Positions 20,556 to 24,618 of a stretch of DNA of 24,618 nucleotides are shown one piece after another. The stretch covers positions 1-24,618 of IMG/VR virus record IMGVR_UViG_3300007344_000228. One strand, written 5' to 3'. Origin of the DNA: a virus. The position numbers were made by a program, and so were the translations under genes. The notes beneath the pieces are model-generated. The model did no database searches and was not told the DNA's origin. It saw only the letters and a list, made by a program, of their open reading frames with translations. Every line of letters starts with the position of its first letter. Positions within the stretch are counted from its first letter, which is position 1.

Positions 20556-20737
20556 CCCGCGCAGCACCCCTTGCAATCTTGCGATTGCCGTCACCTCCCC
20601 AGCAATATCAGCAGGGGTATATGGGAAGATTGGTAAACACTCTGGAGCTTGAAAAGCAGGCGACATATTTTGCAGCCTCGCAGGGCTTGCAGACAGCCGT
20701 TGATCAGGCTGAAGCTACAGCGTGGTTTATGGGCTAA
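20552..20737 (+). CDS. Small conserved phage protein, 61 residues
   Basis: ATG 20552 overlaps the nozzle gene's TGA and its own stop overlaps the next ATG (TAATG). Seen: MTRAAPLAILRLPSPPQQYQ, QGYMGRLVNTLELEKQATYF, AASQGLQTAVDQAEATAWFM. The LPxPPxxYxxxYMxRLxNTLELE core is a short motif I know from marine phages in the same spot, downstream of the nozzle-like gene. It is helical and mostly soluble. Role unknown; a small virion or assembly protein is likely. Confidence 0.72.
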   Translation: MTRAAPLAILRLPSPPQQYQQGYMGRLVNTLELEKQATYFAASQGLQTAVDQAEATAWFMG

Positions 20738-21060
20738 TGGCTAATAATTACAAAAATGCCAAGGTCGATTTAACAACGACAAATGTCACAACGCTGTATA
20801 CTGCGCCCAGCGCAACCACCACTTTGATTAAATCAATCCTAGTGTCCGAAGACAGTGGGAATGCGGATACAATTACGGTTACAATTACAGACGTTGCCGC
20901 AGCCGTGTTTTCGCTATATAAGGTGAAGGCAGTGGCGGCGAACACAACTGTTGAACTTTTAACGGCCCCCTTGGTCGTACAAGAAGACGAAATAATTAAG
21001 GTCACAGCGGCCACGGCCAACAGGCTGCATGTTGTGGCTTCACTATTGGAGATAACCTGA
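20737..21060 (+). CDS. Small beta-rich virion protein, 107 residues
   Basis: Start chosen at ATG 20737 (TAATG), giving MANNYKNAKVDLTTTNVTTL; an in-frame ATG at 20722 would extend into the previous gene. Seen: TLYTAPSATTTLIKSILVSE, NADTITVTITDVAAAVFSLY, KVKAVAANTTVELLTAPLVV, DEIIKVTAATANRLHVVASL. The KNAKVDLTTTxxTTxYTxPxxTTxxxKSILVSxDSxNADTITVT layout is a frequent marine phage virion protein, probably part of a tail or fibre attachment. No catalytic motif. Confidence 0.75.
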   Translation: MANNYKNAKVDLTTTNVTTLYTAPSATTTLIKSILVSEDSGNADTITVTITDVAAAVFSLYKVKAVAANTTVELLTAPLVVQEDEIIKVTAATANRLHVVASLLEIT

Positions 21061-22163
21061 TGGCATTTAGTGGTGATTTTATGGATCAAGCCGTTGCTGC
21101 TGGACTATTAGCAAGCAACAATGGCGTTAAGTATGACGCAAATGGCATTGCTCTCACAGATGAGCGCGGAATTGCTCTCCCAGACCCATATGGAAATTTA
21201 GGTGTTTTGCCAGCAGCAGAGGACGGCATGGAGACAGTTGATGTTTATCAAATGCAGTCTCAGGTCGCGCCAGAACTTGCTGAAGGCTTGCGCCTTCAAG
21301 ACGTTTACGGCACTGCCGCCATGCCAATGTATGAGTTTGTAAAGCCAGTCAAGACAGGCACCCGCACGTTCTCTACTGTGCCAGACTTTGGTGGTGTGAC
21401 GTTTGACGGAGAAAAAGACCCGTTTGGAACTGGTAATAATACTGATTTTAATACGTCAAACCAGAAAGAAATTGCCAGAAGAATGCAACAAGCAGCGGCT
21501 GGCGAGTTGGGCAGTATGGTTGGCGGTAATATTGGGCGGCAGTATTTGTTTGGTGGTGAAGGCATCGCAGATAATTTTGGGAAGTCGGCAAGCGAAGGCT
21601 TGAAGTCATCTTTTAGTTTTAAAAGCAAAACTCCGACTTTTGAAGGATTTAGCCCAAAAGTTGGCGTTGGCTACGGTGCTGGTCGTTTTGCTGGAGGATT
21701 ATTGGCAGGAGAAGATTTTAAAGATGCAGCGAAGGCTGGTGTTAAATCAGGCGTTGGCGCGGCAGTCGGAAGCGTATTTGGCCCTGCTGGAGCTTTTATC
21801 GGTGCAAGTTTATTGGGTCGTGTGATCTGCAACGAACTACAGCGGCAGGGCGTAATGAGCAGGCAGAACGTACTTTTGGACTATCGCTTCACCAGAGATT
21901 ACCTGACACCACAACACGTCAATGGATATCACGTATGGGCCGTACACGTTGTGAAGCAAATGCGTAAAGGTAGAGGCGTCAAGCTCTGGCGTCACCTAGC
22001 CCAACACAGAGCCAACGAAATCGCCTATATCTACGGTAAGCGCGACAAGCCCGACTATCTGGGCAAGATTTATCGAAAAATTCTGGAACCAATCTGCTGG
22101 TCGGTTGGCTTCTTCTGCGAAAAAACTGACTGGTCTGTGCTATATAAAGCAAAGGAAACGTAA
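21060..22163 (+). CDS. Candidate internal/ejection protein with glycine-zipper segment, 367 residues
   Basis: Seen: a Gly/Ala/Asp-rich N-terminal region (ANGIALTDERGIALPDPYGN), a DFGGVTFDGEKDPFGTGN part, then a Gly-rich, hydrophobic stretch, AGVKSGVGAAVGSVFGPAGA with FIGASLLGR (226-254), like glycine zippers that insert into membranes, and a compact C-terminal domain (about 255-367) with VICNELQRQGVMSRQNVLLD, RFTRDYLTPQHVNGYHVWAV, VVKQMRKGRGVKLWRHLAQH and RKILEPICWSVGFFCEKTDW. The C-terminal domain with its Cys residues recurs in alphaproteobacterial and marine phages, usually as the end of varied proteins; I know no function. Its place after the nozzle gene, before Met-rich and Ala-rich proteins, suggests an internal virion protein. 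Confidence 0.6.
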   Translation: MAFSGDFMDQAVAAGLLASNNGVKYDANGIALTDERGIALPDPYGNLGVLPAAEDGMETVDVYQMQSQVAPELAEGLRLQDVYGTAAMPMYEFVKPVKTGTRTFSTVPDFGGVTFDGEKDPFGTGNNTDFNTSNQKEIARRMQQAAAGELGSMVGGNIGRQYLFGGEGIADNFGKSASEGLKSSFSFKSKTPTFEGFSPKVGVGYGAGRFAGGLLAGEDFKDAAKAGVKSGVGAAVGSVFGPAGAFIGASLLGRVICNELQRQGVMSRQNVLLDYRFTRDYLTPQHVNGYHVWAVHVVKQMRKGRGVKLWRHLAQHRANEIAYIYGKRDKPDYLGKIYRKILEPICWSVGFFCEKTDWSVLYKAKET

Positions 22164-22501
22164 TGCCTAATAAAGATATGATGAAAGCAGAAATGCCAGA
22201 TATGCCAGATATGCGTGGCGCAAATATGCGAGAAGAAAGACGCCCACAAAGAGATATGAGTCAAGCATCGCCAGAAATCGCGGCTGCTCTTGTATCGCGT
22301 CTGGGTGGCATGTCTGAGCAAGAACTTGCAATGCTCGACAGTGTCATCACACCAGAAATAGCCTCAGTGCTTATGAAGCTGCTGCCAGAGCTTGCAGAGC
22401 TTATTGCGGCCATAGAGGGTGGCGCAGGCGGTGGGCAAGCCCCTATGCCCCGTCAGATGGCGGCTGAGGGGCAAATGGGCGCACTGGGCGGCATGGGCTA
22501 A
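22163..22501 (+). CDS. Methionine-rich small protein, 112 residues
   Basis: ATG 22163 overlaps the upstream stop. Seen: a Met-rich, charged N-terminus (MKAEMPDMPDMRGANMREE), then a helical middle (SPEIAAALVSRLGGMSEQEL; AMLDSVITPEIASVLMKLLP; ELAELIAAIEGG) and a Gly/Met/Gln-rich end (QMAAEGQMGALGGMG). The SxEELxxLDxxxTPExxxxLxKLLPELxxLI core is a short motif familiar from marine phages between ejection-type genes. Probably an internal virion or assembly protein. No membrane segment strong enough to call. Confidence 0.65.
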   Translation: MPNKDMMKAEMPDMPDMRGANMREERRPQRDMSQASPEIAAALVSRLGGMSEQELAMLDSVITPEIASVLMKLLPELAELIAAIEGGAGGGQAPMPRQMAAEGQMGALGGMG

Positions 22502-22938
22502 TGATGATCAGAGTGGCGACACCTCTGGATATATCCGCACTGTACGGAATGCTGCACGTCATGCACTCCGAAACAGTTCACGATGTGTCGCCTGTCCGAT
22601 CTGACAAGATGGTTGCAGCAATCAGCCGTGCCATCCACGATGGCGTTGTTCTCGTCGCTGAAATAGACGGCAGAATTATTGGATCAATTGGTGGTGCTGA
22701 AATGACCGACTGGTGGAGCGACAAAAAGTATCTGGCTGATAAGTGGTTTTTCGTCTATCGACAGCATAGGAAATCCACCATCGCCACTCGACTGATTAAA
22801 AAGTTTATGAAAATCGGTCAGGAGGCTGGCGTCCCAGTTAAATTGGGCCACGTCTATTCTGGCGATATAGATCGCAAAGATAAATTTTACGAGCGGCTTG
22901 GCTTATGCAAAGTCGGTTCGTTATTTACGGAGGCTTAA
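22501..22938 (+). CDS. GNAT-family N-acetyltransferase, 145 residues
   Basis: Transfers acetyl from acetyl-CoA to an amine; the substrate is unknown. Seen: IRVATPLDISALYGMLHVMH (beta1 and alpha1), GVVLVAEIDGRIIGSIGG (strand pair, 48-65), KWFFVYRQHRKSTIATRLIK with the motif-A CoA loop in degenerate form (RKSTIA where RGxGIG/A is usual), then KFMKIGQEAGVPVKLGHVYS and FYERLGLCKVGSLFTEA, the common GNAT C-terminus. The R-K-S variant of the loop occurs in phage GNATs. It lies between the Met-rich and Ala-rich putative internal proteins, so it may modify a virion or host protein. Start ATG 22501 or 22504. Confidence 0.82.
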   Translation: MMIRVATPLDISALYGMLHVMHSETVHDVSPVRSDKMVAAISRAIHDGVVLVAEIDGRIIGSIGGAEMTDWWSDKKYLADKWFFVYRQHRKSTIATRLIKKFMKIGQEAGVPVKLGHVYSGDIDRKDKFYERLGLCKVGSLFTEA

Positions 22939-23937
22939 ATGGGCAGTTTCTGCACACCATCATATTCGGAGCTACCAAGCTCATCTGATACATATAGCGC
23001 AGATGAAGTTCCATCTTGGGTCTCCTCCGCTGGCCGATCATTATTTGAAAAAGCTGCCGAAATAGCAGCGTCTGACTATCCAACATATTCGGGTGATCGC
23101 ATTGCGACATATGGCGATGATAACAGCAAGCTGACAGATCAGGAGCGCGAGGGCATGGAAATGCTTGGCACTCTTGATGATACCTTCCAGCCGTATTTGG
23201 ATAAATACGAGGGCGTTGCTGACACGCTGGGCCAAGGCTATGACGCAGCAACACGCGAAGAGCTTTTGGGCGATCCGTTTAGCATGGACACAGCGCAGCC
23301 GTTTATGGACATTTATCAAGACGCCATGAACCCTGCCGTGCGTGAAATCGAAGAGCAAACCATTCGCGCTCAAAACGAGGCGAGAAGCCGCGCTGCAAGA
23401 GGCGGTGGTGCCTTCGGCTCACGTCTGGGCATTATGGAAGGCACAGCGGCAGGAGAAGGCGCAAAGGCCGCTGGAGACCTCAGAGCAAGGGCAGGCCGCG
23501 AGGGATTAGACTTTGCTGCTGGTCGCTTTGATACGGAACGTGCCAATCGGTTTAGCGCAGAAAACGCGCTCAGAAGTGCGTATGAAACCGAAGAAACGGC
23601 ACGGGCTGGTCAAATGGATGCATATGGATCGGCTGGTACACTGGCGGCTGACTTGCAGGCGCAAACGGCGCAGGGTCTCATTACATCTGGCGAGGCCACG
23701 CGACTACTTGATCAACGGGCGCTTGATTTGGCTTACGCTGATTATCTTGATCAGCGGGATTATCCGCAAGAGCAGCTTAACTTTGCTCTGGGGGCATTGT
23801 CCCAAACGCCTTACAGCAAGGCGTCGAGAGGTTTCCAGACAGGCACACAGATGGCTGCTGATCCTTCGGTATACGGCCAGACACTTAGCGGTTTGGGCAG
23901 TCTGTACAGCGCGTATAAACTGATGAACCAAAAATAG
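22939..23937 (+). CDS. Ala/Gly-rich candidate internal (ejection) protein, 332 residues
   Basis: ATG 22939 with GGAGG at 22929-22933. Seen: SDYPTYSGDRIATYGDDNSK, LTDQEREGMEMLGTLDDTFQ, then NPAVREIEEQTIRAQNEARS, RAARGGGAFGSRLGIMEGTA with AAGEGAKAAGDLRARAG (helical core), LDFAAGRFDTERANRFSAEN, YDAYGSAGTL-like repeats, and DLAYADYLDQRDYPQEQLNF with ALGALSQTPYSK. The YxxYxGxRIAxxxxxQxxG...GGAFGSRxGIxEG...QRDYPQEQLxFxxGxLxxTPY layout is common in marine short-tailed phages and is taken as an internal or DNA-ejection protein because of its helical composition and position. Function by analogy only. Confidence 0.72.
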   Translation: MGSFCTPSYSELPSSSDTYSADEVPSWVSSAGRSLFEKAAEIAASDYPTYSGDRIATYGDDNSKLTDQEREGMEMLGTLDDTFQPYLDKYEGVADTLGQGYDAATREELLGDPFSMDTAQPFMDIYQDAMNPAVREIEEQTIRAQNEARSRAARGGGAFGSRLGIMEGTAAGEGAKAAGDLRARAGREGLDFAAGRFDTERANRFSAENALRSAYETEETARAGQMDAYGSAGTLAADLQAQTAQGLITSGEATRLLDQRALDLAYADYLDQRDYPQEQLNFALGALSQTPYSKASRGFQTGTQMAADPSVYGQTLSGLGSLYSAYKLMNQK

Positions 23938-23947
23938 GGACTAGAGC

Positions 23948-24618
23948 ATGGCACTGGGCGCAAGCGACACTACTGAATTTGACAAAATGATGGGTGCATT
24001 GGGAATGCTTTCTGGCAGTAAGGCTGGAGCGCAGAAAGCCTTTGACGCAGCTAGCGCCATGTACGCCCCCGTTGAAGATGCCAATCCTTGGGAGGCTTCC
24101 CTGCGGTTCTTTTTGGAAATGGGCAAGCAGGCATCACAACCGGGTGCCACAGTGCTTGGCTCTGCCGTAGGCTCTGGCCTTGTGCCGCTTGACTACCTGA
24201 CTGCCAAAAAGAAAGAGAAGCGCGACAGAAACCAGAAGGTGGCCTCCACGGCGTTCAGCCTTGCGCCATCGCTGAAGCCGAAGGCTGTTGCGGGTAGTGG
24301 AACAGCGGTTAAAGTTATAGACAAAGACGGCAAAGTCACATTTATGTCTACAGCAGAAGCTATAAAAACTGGGGCAACGCCGTATATTGCTCCACCCGCT
24401 GGAAGCAAAGAATCACTAGCAACAAAAAATTATACTGTGACGGCTGACGGCGGCATTACCATTGGAACAACTCTTATTCCTCAAGGTGACGTGGTGCAAT
24501 TAACTGATACACAAAGAAGTATTTTTGGGCCAACTGATTTGGGGCCGTATGAAAAGGCTGGATCGGGTGACGGCACAAAGACACCTAAAGCATATGCTGT
24601 GACGGAACAAAATCTTAC
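23948..24618 (+). CDS. N-terminal part of a large putative internal virion protein (truncated by window edge)
   Basis: ATG 23948, ten bases after the previous TAG, opens a frame that is still open at the right edge (223 codons visible). Seen: MALGASDTTEFDKMMGALGM, AFDAASAMYAPVEDANPWEA then SLRFFLEMGKQASQPGATVL, GSAVGSGLVPLDYLTAKKKE and a basic KRDRNQKVASTAFSLAPSLK stretch, then a VKVIDKDGKVTFMSTAEAIK beta part and ATKNYTVTADGGITIGTT. The PWEAxLxFFxEMGKQASQPGATxxGxAVGSGxxxLDYxxxKxxE block is one I recall at the start of large marine phage structural proteins, downstream of ejection genes. Length and function cannot be judged here. Confidence 0.72.
   Translation, partial: MALGASDTTEFDKMMGALGMLSGSKAGAQKAFDAASAMYAPVEDANPWEASLRFFLEMGKQASQPGATVLGSAVGSGLVPLDYLTAKKKEKRDRNQKVASTAFSLAPSLKPKAVAGSGTAVKVIDKDGKVTFMSTAEAIKTGATPYIAPPAGSKESLATKNYTVTADGGITIGTTLIPQGDVVQLTDTQRSIFGPTDLGPYEKAGSGDGTKTPKAYAVTEQNL

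Noticed and set aside
1-24618. tRNA genes, integrase and attachment sites
   Set aside because: No cloverleaf-like sequence, recombinase motif or flanking long direct repeat was seen; the only notable direct repeat is the terminator pair.

Overview
This window is a segment of a tailed double-stranded DNA phage genome, or of a prophage or metagenomic contig of one. It covers the late, virion-building half. Every supported gene is on the + strand and nearly gapless, with many stop/start overlaps of the TAATG, ATGA and TGATG type. Many gene families (adaptor-type proteins, the repeat protein with a Trp-Gly tail, the nozzle-like protein, glycine-rich fibre, the 115-residue fibre-associated protein) are ones I recall from marine phages of short-tailed (P22/SU10-like) architecture. 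A marine Gram-negative host is therefore likely. An alphaproteobacterium is an inference only, supported by the holin that resembles those of gene-transfer-agent regions. No terminase, portal, integrase or replication gene is visible; the first two are probably just upstream.

Layout. (1) 1-6443: small conserved phage proteins interleaved with two proteins carrying ADP-ribosyltransferase-like YHGT domains (351-1163 and 1422-2576) and a 969-residue protein with a large-polyvalent-protein-associated domain (2576-5485). These are candidate host-takeover effectors made with the structural genes. (2) 6478-7229: a 27-residue lysine-rich micropeptide, a small acidic/basic ORF, a 65-residue conserved protein and a phage GroES-like co-chaperonin. 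(3) 7234-10136: head module with scaffold, a conserved protein of unknown role, decoration-like protein and major capsid protein. (4) 10172-11083: two small unrecognised genes bounded by two near-identical UUCG terminators, which looks like an independently transcribed moron cassette. (5) 11162-14487: small structural proteins, two adaptor/connector-like proteins and a protein with 20-22-residue repeats. (6) 14489-16962: fibre proteins, including a very glycine-rich adhesin-like protein. (7) 16962-18640: lysis cassette with an XhlA-like protein, a small holin-like protein, a three-helix GTA-type holin and a GH19 endolysin with a peptidoglycan-binding domain. (8) 18642-24618: nozzle-like protein, small accessory proteins, candidate internal or ejection proteins, a GNAT acetyltransferase and a large protein that runs off the window.

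Working together, the co-chaperonin and scaffold would support capsid folding and assembly. The connector, adaptor and nozzle proteins would close the head and form a short tail. The fibres would bind the host, the internal proteins would accompany DNA ejection, and the ART/polyvalent proteins and acetyltransferase are candidates for modifying host proteins. The most noteworthy items are the ART plus polyvalent-domain cluster, the terminator-bounded cassette, the phage GroES next to the scaffold, and the acetyltransferase embedded among the internal virion genes. Functional names rest on recognition of sequence motifs by eye; no database search was run.
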